A stretch of 64,000 bases of DNA from Microbacterium caowuchunii. Lineage in GTDB: Bacteria > Actinomycetota > Actinomycetes > Actinomycetales > Microbacteriaceae. Shown one piece after another: positions 25,629 through 33,753 of this stretch; position 1 is the stretch's first letter, and every line of letters starts with the position of its first letter. Position numbers and translations under genes: made by a program. The stretch spans positions 620,001 through 684,000 of the forward strand of contig NZ_CP044231.1 of assembly GCF_008727755.1 (NCBI RefSeq), written 5' to 3'. The notes beneath the pieces are model-generated. The model was not told the origin of the DNA and ran no database searches. It worked only from the letters and a program-made list of their open reading frames with translations.

Positions 25629-26093
25629 ATGAGCGATTATCAGCCCGTCGACGTGATCACGCGTGTGGAGATCGAGCAGCTGATCTCGGAGATGCTCTAC
25701 CGCCTCGACCACAACCAGGCCGACACCACGTGGGAGCTCTACACCGAGGACGGCGTCTCGGCCGGCCCGATGGGGGACATGGACCGCGAGGCGATGCGGG
25801 CCTGGGGCGCGAAGCGGGCCCAGCAGACCGACATCGTCGGCCGGCACATCATCGGGGGCATCCGGCTCGTCCAGGATGGCGACGAGGTGGAGGGCACCGT
25901 CCAGTACCTGACCTTCCGCGACGCGAACGACCCGCAGACGCAGCCCGCGTCGGTCGGCGAGTTCCGCGAGCGCTACCGCAAGGTCGACGGACAGTGGCGC
26001 TTCGCTCGCCGCGAGATCGTGCCGATCTTCGGTGGTCTCGCCGCCAAGGCCCACGCCGCACGCCTGGCCGCCGGCGAGGAGTCGGCGACATGA
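25629..26093 (+). CDS. NTF2-like (SnoaL) fold protein in the aromatic operon
   Basis: A 154-residue protein: VEIEQLISEMLYRLDHNQADTTWELYTEDGVSAG, later VQYLTFRDAN and KVDGQWRFARREIVPIF, a cone-shaped NTF2-like domain common to SnoaL-type small enzymes. Such proteins can be isomerases, dehydratases or ligand carriers. It is not part of the E. coli mhp operon. Because it is tightly packed between the hydratase and aldolase genes (4-base overlap downstream), it probably acts on a pathway intermediate. No catalytic assignment is possible. Confidence 0.82.
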   Translation: MSDYQPVDVITRVEIEQLISEMLYRLDHNQADTTWELYTEDGVSAGPMGDMDREAMRAWGAKRAQQTDIVGRHIIGGIRLVQDGDEVEGTVQYLTFRDANDPQTQPASVGEFRERYRKVDGQWRFARREIVPIFGGLAAKAHAARLAAGEESAT

Positions 26094-26860
26094 AAGCGTC
26101 CGCTCTCGGCGGCCCCCGTCCGGTTCTGTTCCACCAGGCGCTGCCGTCCTTCTCCGAATCGGAGTGGGCGGCCGCTGCCGGCTACGACGGCGTGATCCTG
26201 GATCTGCAGCACGGTGAGCTCGGACTCGAGACCGCCTGCATGATCCTGCGGTCGCTGCCGCGCGCGGGCGCGTACTCGTACGCCCGGGTCGGCGCCATCG
26301 ACGCGGGCCCGATCCTGCGCCTGCTCGACAGCGGAGCGCGCGGCATCATCGCGCCCACCGTCGAGTCGCGCGAGCAGACCGAGGCGCTCGTGGCCGCCAC
26401 GAAGTACCTGCCGGTCGGCAACCGCAGTATCGGCCCGTCGCGTCCGGGGCTGTACGTCGGTGACTCCTACCCGGATGCGGGGAACCTGGCCGTGTCGACG
26501 ATCGCGCAGATCGAGACGCGCGTCGGCCTCGAACGCGCCGAGGAGATCGTCTCGACGCCGGGCCTCGACTCCATCTACATCGGCCCCGCCGACCTCGCCG
26601 CGTCCTACGGACTGCCGGCCCGGGGCGACTGGGAGGACGGACCGGTGCGCGACGCGATCGTGTACCTGCGCGAGCTGACGACGGCGCACGGCGTCACGCT
26701 CGGCATCTATTCCGGGCAGCCGGCCTACACGGCGGCCCTCTTCGCCGACGGCCTGGTCGACTACGCGGGCCTCGGTATCGATCTCGTCCTGCTGAACCGC
26801 TCGTTCCAGGACACCATCTCTGCGCTGGGATCGGCGCGATCCATTGGGAGTGATTCATGA
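26090..26860 (+). CDS. HpcH/HpaI family aldolase
   Basis: Metal-dependent class II pyruvate aldolase, 256 residues, with the YDGVILDLQHGELGLE, RVGAIDAGPILRLLDSGARGIIAPTVES and IAQIETRVGLERAEEI blocks (metal-binding Glu) and IYIGPADLAASYG. In this context it would cleave 4-hydroxy-2-oxovalerate to pyruvate and acetaldehyde, a step usually done by the unrelated MhpE (DRE-TIM) enzyme. No mhpF acetaldehyde dehydrogenase is adjacent. Start and stop overlap both neighbours by 4 bases. Confidence 0.87.
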   Translation: MKASALGGPRPVLFHQALPSFSESEWAAAAGYDGVILDLQHGELGLETACMILRSLPRAGAYSYARVGAIDAGPILRLLDSGARGIIAPTVESREQTEALVAATKYLPVGNRSIGPSRPGLYVGDSYPDAGNLAVSTIAQIETRVGLERAEEIVSTPGLDSIYIGPADLAASYGLPARGDWEDGPVRDAIVYLRELTTAHGVTLGIYSGQPAYTAALFADGLVDYAGLGIDLVLLNRSFQDTISALGSARSIGSDS

Positions 26861-28470
26861 GTACCACCACCGACGTTCTCATCATCGGCTCGGGGCCCGT
26901 CGGCCTCACCCTGGCGAACCTTCTGGGTCAGCAGGGCGTCGGTGTCCTGCTCGTGGAGCAGAACGACGAACTGATCGACTACCCGCGCGCGGTCGGCGTG
27001 GACGACGAGGCCCTGCGCGCCATGCAGACCGCCGCGATCGTCGACAAGGTGCTGCCGCACACCATCCCGGACCAGAAGATCTTCATGGTCAACGGGGATC
27101 GGGAGATCCTCTCCGAGATCAACCCGACGACGCGGGAGTTCGGCTGGCCGCGCCGCAACGGCTTCGTGCAGCCCCTGGTCGACCGTGTCCTGCTCGAGGG
27201 TCTCGACCGCTTCCCGAGCGTTCAGGTGCGCTTCGGGGCCGAGGTCGTGGATCTGGACGAGGAGACCGACTCCGTGGTGGCGACCCTCGCCGGGGGCGAA
27301 ACCCTGCGTGCGCGCTACGTCGTCGCCGCCGAAGGCGGCGCGTCTCCGACGCGCAAGCGCCTGGGCATCTCGTTCGAGGGCGAGACCCGGCCGAGCGACG
27401 GCATCGTCATCGACGTCGCGAACGACCCGATCGGCACGCCGCACGCGGTCTTCGGCGGTGACCCGACGCGCAGCTACGCCACCATCGGGCTGCCGCACGG
27501 CATCCGCCGCTGGGAGTTCACGCTCCACGAGCACGAGGACCCCTCGGTGGTGGACGACGACGCGTTCATCTTCGAGCTGCTCGCCCCCCACGTGCCGGAC
27601 CCGGCCGCGCTCGACATCATCCGTCGCCGGGTGTACCGGCACCACGCCCGCGTGGCCGGACGGTTCCGCGACGGGCGGATCTTCCTCGCCGGCGACGCCG
27701 CGCACGTCATGCCGGTCGTCGGCGGTCAGGGGTGGAACTCCGGCATCCGCGACGCGTTCAACCTCGGCTGGAAGCTCGCCGCGGTGGTGAACGGCCGTGC
27801 GACCGACGCGCTGCTCGACACCTACGAGGTGGAGCGCATGGGACACGTCGCGCAGATGGTCGCCGTGTCGCTCAGCATGGCGAAGGAGATGACCGACCAC
27901 GACCCGGTCGCCGCCGCCGAGCGCGACCGGATCGCCGCCAACCGCACCCCGGAGGAGCGTGAGGCCCAGCGGCGCCAGGCCTTCAAGCCGCAGCCCAAGT
28001 TCGACGAGGGCGTGGTCGTCCACACCCCGCTGCCGACCTTCAAGACGGTGCCGGCCCGCGACGTGCCGCGACTGGCCGGGACGATCTTCCCGCAGCCGCA
28101 GGCCACCGATCGGGACGGCGTCCGGATGCTGCTCGACGACGCCACGGGGCAGGGCTGGCGCGTGCTCACCTGGAACAACGACCCGACGGCGTTCCTGTCG
28201 GCGGAGCACCTGGCCACGCTCGAGCGCCTGGACGCCCGGCTCGTGCAGGTGGTGCCGGAGGCGCAGCTGCCGTGGGCGCGCGAGAACGCCGCCGCCGGTG
28301 TCACGGTCGTCGGTGACCTCGGCGGCGACGACAGCCTGCAGGCCTGGTTCGATGCACGCCCGGTCGGCGCGGTCATCTTGCGCCCGGACCACGTGATCGC
28401 GGCGGAGTGCCTCACCCAGGAACTGGATGACGTGCTCGCTCGGGTGTTCAGCGCCGCCTCCATCGCCTGA
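26857..28470 (+). CDS. mhpA: 3-(3-hydroxyphenyl)propionate hydroxylase-type FAD monooxygenase
   Basis: Group A flavin monooxygenase of 537 residues. The N-terminal FAD motif is VLIIGSGPVGLTLANLLG; the second FAD site is GRIFLAGDAAHVMPVVGGQGWNSGIRDAFNLGWKLA. The C-terminal thioredoxin-like extension ends LTQELDDVLARVFSAASIA. It would hydroxylate a 3-hydroxyphenylpropionate-type phenol to the catechol that MhpB cleaves. Last gene of the operon, directly before a strong terminator. The substrate is inferred from the operon; resorcinol-type phenols are alternatives. Confidence 0.88.
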   Translation: MSTTTDVLIIGSGPVGLTLANLLGQQGVGVLLVEQNDELIDYPRAVGVDDEALRAMQTAAIVDKVLPHTIPDQKIFMVNGDREILSEINPTTREFGWPRRNGFVQPLVDRVLLEGLDRFPSVQVRFGAEVVDLDEETDSVVATLAGGETLRARYVVAAEGGASPTRKRLGISFEGETRPSDGIVIDVANDPIGTPHAVFGGDPTRSYATIGLPHGIRRWEFTLHEHEDPSVVDDDAFIFELLAPHVPDPAALDIIRRRVYRHHARVAGRFRDGRIFLAGDAAHVMPVVGGQGWNSGIRDAFNLGWKLAAVVNGRATDALLDTYEVERMGHVAQMVAVSLSMAKEMTDHDPVAAAERDRIAANRTPEEREAQRRQAFKPQPKFDEGVVVHTPLPTFKTVPARDVPRLAGTIFPQPQATDRDGVRMLLDDATGQGWRVLTWNNDPTAFLSAEHLATLERLDARLVQVVPEAQLPWARENAAAGVTVVGDLGGDDSLQAWFDARPVGAVILRPDHVIAAECLTQELDDVLARVFSAASIA

Positions 28471-28474
28471 GCGC

Positions 28475-28513
28475 ACGAATCCCCCGGCATCGACTCGGTG
28501 CCGGGGGATTCGT
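28475..28513. terminator. terminator of the mhp-type operon
   Basis: Perfect 15-bp stem ACGAATCCCCCGGCA (28475-28489) / TGCCGGGGGATTCGT (28499-28513), nine-base loop, 4 bp after the mhpA stop. Confidence 0.88.
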
Positions 28514-28571
28514 TCGTCACGAGGCCTCGTGTGTCTCCCGCGCCCACCCGCGTCATGGATAGGGTCGGAGG

Positions 28572-29189
28572 ATGACGCAGCAGCGCCGGGTGAGCGTCGT
28601 GCTCTTCGAGGACTTCGAGTTGCTGGACGTGTTCGGGCCGGTCGAACTCCTCAGCGGTGCGCCCGACCTCTTCGCGATCGAGTACCTCGCCCCGCAGGCG
28701 GGACCGGTCCGGAGCTCCCAGGGGCTCGAGGTACTCGCTCCCACCGGATACGACGACGCGGCCCAGGCCGACATCATCCTCATCCCGGGTGGCCCCGGTA
28801 CCCGGGTGCTGGTCGGGCAGGACCTGTTCCTGCGATGGCTGGCGGATTTCGGGGGCTCGGCGCAGATCGTCACGTCGGTATGCACCGGTGCCGCGGTCCT
28901 CGCCGCGGCCGGACTGCTCGACGGATACCGTGCCACGTCGAACAAGCGGGCGTTCCACTGGGTCGTGACGCAGGGGTCCGAGGTGGAGTGGGTGCCGGAG
29001 GCGCGCTGGGTCGAGGACCGCAACCGGTGGACGTCCTCGGGCGTGGCTGCCGGCATGGACATGACGGCCGCCCTGATCCGGCGACTGTGTGGATCCGAGG
29101 TCGCCACAGCCCTCGCGGCGGCGGCCGAGCTCGAGGTGCACGACGACCCCGCCTGGGATCCGTTCGCCCGACTGTACGGCCTGGTGTGA
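28572..29189 (+). CDS. DJ-1/PfpI family protein
   Basis: A 205-residue class I glutamine-amidotransferase-like fold: VSVVLFEDFELLDVFGPVELL, then ILIPGGPGTR, and the nucleophile elbow IVTSVCTGAAVLAAAGLLDG with the reactive cysteine, followed by ATSNKRAFHW. Related proteins include isonitrile hydratase and the sensor halves of AraC-type regulators; no DNA-binding domain is present here. It is a stand-alone gene downstream of the mhp terminator. Confidence 0.87.
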   Translation: MTQQRRVSVVLFEDFELLDVFGPVELLSGAPDLFAIEYLAPQAGPVRSSQGLEVLAPTGYDDAAQADIILIPGGPGTRVLVGQDLFLRWLADFGGSAQIVTSVCTGAAVLAAAGLLDGYRATSNKRAFHWVVTQGSEVEWVPEARWVEDRNRWTSSGVAAGMDMTAALIRRLCGSEVATALAAAAELEVHDDPAWDPFARLYGLV

Positions 29190-29221
29190 TCAGGGCGATC
29201 ACTTCGCCATGACGGCCGCTC

Positions 29222-29398
29222 CGGGGCATACTGCGCGAACTCCGGCACGAGCGGCAGATGATCCGGCAGCTCACCCGTGGTGGCCAGTTCGATCCCCTGC
29301 TCGCGGTATCGGCGCTTGAGGTCCGCCAGCACTTTTCTGCGCCGGCGGGTGTCGCCGTCGGTCCAGTAGGAGCGGTAGAGCGCGTGCCGCCTGGACAT
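29222..29398 (-). pseudogene. narJ: remnant of narJ (nitrate reductase assembly chaperone)
   Basis: Reading leftward from ATG at 29396-29398, a 59-codon stretch matches the middle of NarJ-type chaperones: MSRRHALYRSYWTDGDTRRR, later YREQGIEL and TGELPDHLPLVPEFAQYAP. Full NarJ proteins are about 200 residues. Here the similarity begins and ends abruptly, and the reading frame runs on as unrelated sequence that is antisense to the PfpI gene. No narG, narH or narI lies nearby. A decayed fragment is the best reading. Confidence 0.72.
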
Positions 29399-29523
29399 GT
29401 CGTCCGGAATGGGGAGGATCGGCGGATGCAGAAGGCCCGCGCCGGGCGACGTACCCCCATACGTCGCTCGGCGCGAGCCGGGGAGCTGAGTTCGGGTCTC
29501 TGCTCCGGTTCTCTCGGGACCGC

Positions 29524-29556
29524 GTCGGTACGACGACCCCCACAAGTCGTACCGAC
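29524..29556. repeat. 11-bp inverted repeat in a 575-bp gene-poor gap
   Basis: GTCGGTACGAC (29524-29534) and its perfect complement (29546-29556) are separated by 11 bases. The gap 29190-29764 otherwise holds the narJ remnant and three GCGCAAG units near 29690-29716. It could be an operator or an element end; no gene is recognised here. Confidence 0.6.
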
Positions 29557-29764
29557 ACGGGCCAGGGGCGGAGCTCGAGTCCCTGCCCCCTTGCCGGTCC
29601 CACCGGTTCGGTCCTGTCGGGCCGTCGTGCGGAACGTTCTCAGTCTGGGACCCGGAGCGCAACGCAATCCCCGGCGTATCGGCAACGAAAGCGCAAGATT
29701 CGCGCAAGATCGGCGCAAGAGACGCTCACGTGGCCTTCGGATGCGCCGGACTGGGATAGGGAGG

Positions 29765-31357
29765 TCAGGCTTCCGAGCGCATCAGTTCCGCGATCCGTTC
29801 ACCCACCAGGACCGCGGAGGCGAACGGGCCGCGGCTCGGCACGGTCGGCAGGATGGAGGTGTCCGCCACCCGCAGCCCGGGCACGCCGTGGACCCGGCCG
29901 TGCGCATCGACCACCTCGCCGAGCGGGGCCGTGCCGCACATGTGGATCGCGGTTCCCAGGTGGGCGCGCATCCAGGTGTCGAGGGCGTCGTCGTCGCCGA
30001 GGACGGTGTCGTCGAGTTCGGTCAGCCGGTCGAACACCCCGGAGAAGGCTTCCGCGCGGAGGAGCGCGGCGGCGGTGCGGATGCCGTGCCGCATCCGGGC
30101 GCGATCGGACTCCAGCTCGAGGTAGCGGTAGTCGATCCGCGGCGGGTGCAGCGGGTCGGCCGACTCCAGCGAAACGGAACCACGTCCCTCCGGCGCCTGC
30201 AGTCCCACGATCAGCTGAAGGTCGTCGAGGTGCGCGAGCTGTTCGGCGGCGCGCCGGGAGGAGACGCCCACGAGGGAGCGGATGGTGCGGATCGGGTGTC
30301 TCAGCGCATGCCGGAGGCCCGCGGCCCGGGCGTGCGTGGACCCGGTGAGCAGGTAGCCGAGCGGCTTGACCGACAGCAGGATCTCGAGGTCGCCGTCGGG
30401 ATGCCGGCCGGTCCCGGAGTCGAGGTTGAGCGCCGTCGGGAACGCGAACCCCTCGGCCGGGTCGAACACGGGGCGGCGTGCGCGCCACCCCACGGCGATG
30501 TCGGGATGGTCGCTGAACTCCTCGCCCACCGGGAGATCGGCCACCAGCGGTATCCCGAGCGCCCGCAGCCGTGCGGCGGATCCGATACCGGAGACGAGGA
30601 GCAGGTGCGCGGAACCGATGGCGCCCGCCGCGAGCACCACCTCGTCGCCGAGGACCGGCCCGGCCGTGGTGCGGACACCCACGGCCCTGCCCTCCTCCAC
30701 GATGACGGAGAGCACCCGGGTGTCGCCGCGCAGATCGATCCGCGCCCGAACGGCGGCGTCGAGGTACGCCATCGCGGTGTTCACGCGCCGGCCGGCGACG
30801 ATGTTGGCGGGGACGGGCCCCACACCAGCCGTGCCGACAGCGTTCTTGTCCGGTTCAGCGGGATACCCGAGCTCCGCAGCCGCCGCGGTGAAGGCACGTA
30901 CCGCGCGGTTACGCTGCGGGGGCCTCCGGATCGGCATCGGGCCGGTCGTGCCGTGGATCCGCTCATCGGGATGGTCCGCATCCGACTCCATCGCCCGCAT
31001 CGCCGGCAGCAGCGCGTCGTACGACCACTCCGGCCCGGCCGCACGGGCCCACGACGCGCAGTCGGCGGGCCGCGGGCGGACGAAGTACGCGCCGTTGAGG
31101 GCGCTGGACCCGCCCAGGATCCGCCCGCGTGCGATCGTGTACGGCAGATCCGGGGTGAGGTGGCCGAGGTGGGACCAGTTCGCGGGGTGTCCGGGCATCG
31201 CCCCCTGGACGGTGCCGGCGTCGAGCAGATCCGGCGGCGTCGGGGACTCCGCATCCCCGGCTTCGAGCAGGATGACGGACCGCTTCGGATCCGCGCTCAG
31301 CCGCGCGGCGAGGGGGACGCCCGACGCGCCGCCGCCCACGACGATCGTCCGGATCAT
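29765..31357 (-). CDS. mftG: mycofactocin-associated GMC oxidoreductase
   Basis: FAD-dependent glucose-methanol-choline oxidoreductase of 530 residues. N-terminal dinucleotide motif VGGGASGVPLAARLSAD, GMC signature GRILGGSSALNGAYFVRPRP, second signature GAIGSAHLLLVSGIG, and the C-terminal active-site region GTAIHMCGTAPLGEVVDAHGRVHGVPGLRVAD. Placed beside mftR in the mycofactocin locus it fits MftG, which is reported to help pass electrons from reduced mycofactocin to the respiratory chain. Its ATG overlaps the mftR stop (ATGA), so the two are coupled. Confidence 0.9.
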   Translation of the reverse strand: MIRTIVVGGGASGVPLAARLSADPKRSVILLEAGDAESPTPPDLLDAGTVQGAMPGHPANWSHLGHLTPDLPYTIARGRILGGSSALNGAYFVRPRPADCASWARAAGPEWSYDALLPAMRAMESDADHPDERIHGTTGPMPIRRPPQRNRAVRAFTAAAAELGYPAEPDKNAVGTAGVGPVPANIVAGRRVNTAMAYLDAAVRARIDLRGDTRVLSVIVEEGRAVGVRTTAGPVLGDEVVLAAGAIGSAHLLLVSGIGSAARLRALGIPLVADLPVGEEFSDHPDIAVGWRARRPVFDPAEGFAFPTALNLDSGTGRHPDGDLEILLSVKPLGYLLTGSTHARAAGLRHALRHPIRTIRSLVGVSSRRAAEQLAHLDDLQLIVGLQAPEGRGSVSLESADPLHPPRIDYRYLELESDRARMRHGIRTAAALLRAEAFSGVFDRLTELDDTVLGDDDALDTWMRAHLGTAIHMCGTAPLGEVVDAHGRVHGVPGLRVADTSILPTVPSRGPFASAVLVGERIAELMRSEA

Positions 31358-31998
31358 CCCTGAGGTCCCGGATGCGGATCCGCGTGCGCCGCCCCGTCCG
31401 CCAGGACGGCGGCGAGGTCGTCGAACGCGGCGCTGAGGCAGTCGACGAGCTCCAGGTCGTCCCGGGTGAGCCACTGCTCGTAGGCGGCCAGGCAAACCCC
31501 GAGGCAGGCCCACGCGGTCGTCCGCGGCTCCAGGTCCTCCGGCGTCTGCCCGGTCCGGGCTGCGACGAACTCGGCCACGACCCGCCGCCACGCCGCGTAG
31601 CGCAGGGTGGAGTGCGCGAGCAGCGCGGGGACGGTCAGCAGCAGGCGCATCCGCTCGCGATGGTGGACCAGCTCGGCCGAGGGAAAGGTGTTGAAGGCCA
31701 GGATGGCTGAGCGCAGGGCGATGATGAGGGGGAGCTCTCGCGGAGTCGCCGCCAGCCGCGCCCGCATCTGTCCGAGCATGCCGTCGAAATCCCCCCAGGG
31801 CAGGTCGTTCTTGGAGGGGTAGTAGCGGAACAGGGTCCGTCGGCCGACCCCGGAGACGGCGGCGATGTCGTCCATCGTCGTCTCCTCGAAGCCGCGCTCG
31901 ACGAACAGTTCGATGGCCACGTGGCTGAGGTGGCCGTGCGTCGTCGCCCGGGCGCGACCGGGCGCGCGACCGGCGATCGGCGCGGTCGGTACGGACAT
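31354..31998 (-). CDS. mftR: mycofactocin system TetR regulator
   Basis: A 214-residue TetR protein with HTH HLSHVAIELFVERGFEETTMDDIAAVSGVGRRTLFRYYPSKND, the typical MftR helix pair. The ATG at 31998 is chosen because upstream codons run into the promoter region. Family members repress the mft genes and respond to acyl-CoAs. It is divergent from mftA across a 119-bp gap that contains the shared 18-bp motif, and is followed by mftG in the same transcript. Confidence 0.9.
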   Translation of the reverse strand: MSVPTAPIAGRAPGRARATTHGHLSHVAIELFVERGFEETTMDDIAAVSGVGRRTLFRYYPSKNDLPWGDFDGMLGQMRARLAATPRELPLIIALRSAILAFNTFPSAELVHHRERMRLLLTVPALLAHSTLRYAAWRRVVAEFVAARTGQTPEDLEPRTTAWACLGVCLAAYEQWLTRDDLELVDCLSAAFDDLAAVLADGAAHADPHPGPQG

Positions 31999-32044
31999 GC
32001 GGACCACCTTGTCTTCCGTGAGGCCGAAGACGGCCTTCCGAATA

Positions 32045-32062
32045 GGCACTGAGTGTCACTAA
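32045..32062 (+). promoter_or_regulatory. putative MftR operator at the mftA promoter
   Basis: GGCACTGAGTGTCACTAA ends inside a perfect -10 hexamer TAATAT (32060-32065). CACTGAGTG is a 9-bp palindrome. The same motif with two changes lies at the mftD promoter in the same orientation relative to transcription. A repressor bound here would cover the -10 region. Confidence 0.65.
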
Positions 32063-32117
32063 TATCGCGACCAGCGCCTCGGCGCCAGTGCCGTCCACCC
32101 ACTCGAAGGAGAGAACC

Positions 32118-32213
32118 ATGGACCCTCAGCAGAATGCCGCATCCCCCGCCGTCGTGGTCGAGGATTCCCTCGTGGAGGAAGTCTCGATCGACGGCATGTG
32201 CGGCGTCTACTAG
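32118..32213 (+). CDS. mftA: mycofactocin precursor peptide
   Basis: A 31-residue peptide, MDPQQ... ending in the invariant core IDGMCGVY. In the known pathway MftC modifies the terminal Val30-Tyr31: tyrosine is oxidatively decarboxylated and a carbon-carbon crosslink to valine forms, giving the redox cofactor scaffold. The acidic middle (VVEDSLVEEVS) is the leader recognised by MftB. The AAGGAGAG ribosome site is 5 bases before the ATG. It is the first gene of the rightward mft operon. Although tiny, the C-terminus and context make the call firm. Confidence 0.96.
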   Translation: MDPQQNAASPAVVVEDSLVEEVSIDGMCGVY

Positions 32214-32230
32214 ACCGCCGCGGAGAGATC

Positions 32231-32497
32231 GTGAACCCCGACGCACCCTGGCGCCTGCACCCGCAGGTCTCGGTGCGACCCGAGCCGTTCGGTGCGCTCC
32301 TGTACCACTTCGGCACCCGCAAGCTGTCGTTCTTGAAGGATCGCGCGCTGCTGGATGCCGTGGAGGCGCTGGAGAGCGCACCTTCGGCGCGGGCGGCGCT
32401 GAGCGACGCCGGCATCCCGCCGGAGCGCCACGAGACGTACTTGAGCGCTTTGCAGACCCTCGTCGAGTCCCAGATGCTGGAGGAACGGGCCGCATGA
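32231..32497 (+). CDS. mftB: mycofactocin precursor-binding chaperone
   Basis: An 88-residue RiPP recognition element protein that delivers MftA to MftC. The core RLHPQVSVRPEPFGALLYHFGTRKLSFLKDRALL is diagnostic of MftB. GTG at 32231 is preferred, with GGAGAG 3 bases upstream; a GTG at 32198 lies inside mftA and has no ribosome site. The stop overlaps the mftC start (ATGA), so expression is coupled one-to-one. Confidence 0.92.
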   Translation: MNPDAPWRLHPQVSVRPEPFGALLYHFGTRKLSFLKDRALLDAVEALESAPSARAALSDAGIPPERHETYLSALQTLVESQMLEERAA

Positions 32498-33753
32498 CCA
32501 TGGAGCTGACCGTCGAATCGCCGGTGACCACCCGCCCCAAGCGGCTGGTCGACCACTTCGAGAGCGGCCTGGACGCTCCCATCTGCCTGACGTGGGAGCT
32601 CACGTACGCGTGCAACCTCTCCTGCGTGCACTGTCTGTCCAGTTCGGGCAGGCGTGATCCCCGAGAGCTCAGCACCGACGAGTGCAAGGCGATCATCGAC
32701 GAGCTCGAGCGCATGCAGGTGTTCTATGTGAACATCGGCGGGGGTGAGCCCACCGTCCGTTCGGACTTCTGGGAACTGCTGGATTACGCCACCGCGCATC
32801 ATGTCGGGGTGAAGTTCTCGACCAACGGGGTCAAGATCACGCCCGAGATCGCCGCGAAGCTCGCGGCCAACGACTACGTCGACGTGCAGATCTCCCTCGA
32901 CGGAGCGACCGCCGAGGTCAACGACGCGATCCGCGGCGGACGGTCGTACGACACGGCGCTGCGCGCGATGCAGAACCTGTCCGACGCGGGGATGACCAAC
33001 TTCAAGCTGTCGGTCGTGTGCACCCGCACCAACATCCCCCAGCTGGACGAGTTCAAGGAGATCGCGGACCGGTACGGGGCCCAGCTCCGGCTCACCCGGC
33101 TGCGCCCCTCCGGACGCGGCGCCGACGTGTGGGACGAACTGCATCCGACCGCCGAGCAACAGCGGGAGCTGTACGACTGGCTCATCGCGAACGGCGACAA
33201 CGTCCTCACCGGCGACTCCTTCTTCCACCTCTCCGCCTACGGTGCGGCACTGCCCGGGCTGAACCTCTGCGGTGCCGGGCGCGTGGTCTGCCTCATCGAT
33301 CCGGTCGGAGACGTCTACGCCTGCCCGTTCGCCATCCACGACGAGTTCCTGGCCGGCAACGTCCGGGCGCCGGGCGGCTTCACCCACGTGTGGCGCGAAT
33401 CGGAGCTGTTCCAGAACCTGCGCAAGCCCCAGTCCGGTGGGGCGTGCTCGTCCTGCCAGTTCTTCGACACCTGCAAGGGCGGATGCATGGCGGCCAAGTT
33501 CTTCACCGGGCTGCCCTTGGACGGACCGGACCCGGAGTGCGTCCGCGGGTTCGGCGAGGAGATGCTCAAGGACAAGGCGAAGCTCACCCCGCGTGTACCC
33601 TCCGGGGACCACTCCCACCGCACGAGCCCGCCGGTCCGGTCCGGTCAGGGCCCCGTCCGGGTGACGATCTCGCGCAAGGGGGATGTGCCGCGCCAGCCGG
33701 TGCACGCGTGCGCGGAGGATCCCCTCACCGGTTTCGCACCCCGGGGTGCCTGA
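32494..33753 (+). CDS. mftC: mycofactocin maturase, radical SAM/SPASM enzyme
   Basis: A 419-residue radical SAM enzyme that decarboxylates and crosslinks the MftA C-terminus. The 4Fe-4S site is CNLSCVHC (Cys40, Cys44, Cys47). GGGEPTVRSDFWELLDY follows, and the C-terminal SPASM domain carries CGAGRVVCLIDPVGDVYAC, GGACSSCQFFDTCKGGC and a final Cys. The tail (PSGDHSHR, then CAEDPLTGF) is typical of MftC. mftE starts 8 bases inside its end. Confidence 0.95.
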   Translation: MTMELTVESPVTTRPKRLVDHFESGLDAPICLTWELTYACNLSCVHCLSSSGRRDPRELSTDECKAIIDELERMQVFYVNIGGGEPTVRSDFWELLDYATAHHVGVKFSTNGVKITPEIAAKLAANDYVDVQISLDGATAEVNDAIRGGRSYDTALRAMQNLSDAGMTNFKLSVVCTRTNIPQLDEFKEIADRYGAQLRLTRLRPSGRGADVWDELHPTAEQQRELYDWLIANGDNVLTGDSFFHLSAYGAALPGLNLCGAGRVVCLIDPVGDVYACPFAIHDEFLAGNVRAPGGFTHVWRESELFQNLRKPQSGGACSSCQFFDTCKGGCMAAKFFTGLPLDGPDPECVRGFGEEMLKDKAKLTPRVPSGDHSHRTSPPVRSGQGPVRVTISRKGDVPRQPVHACAEDPLTGFAPRGA

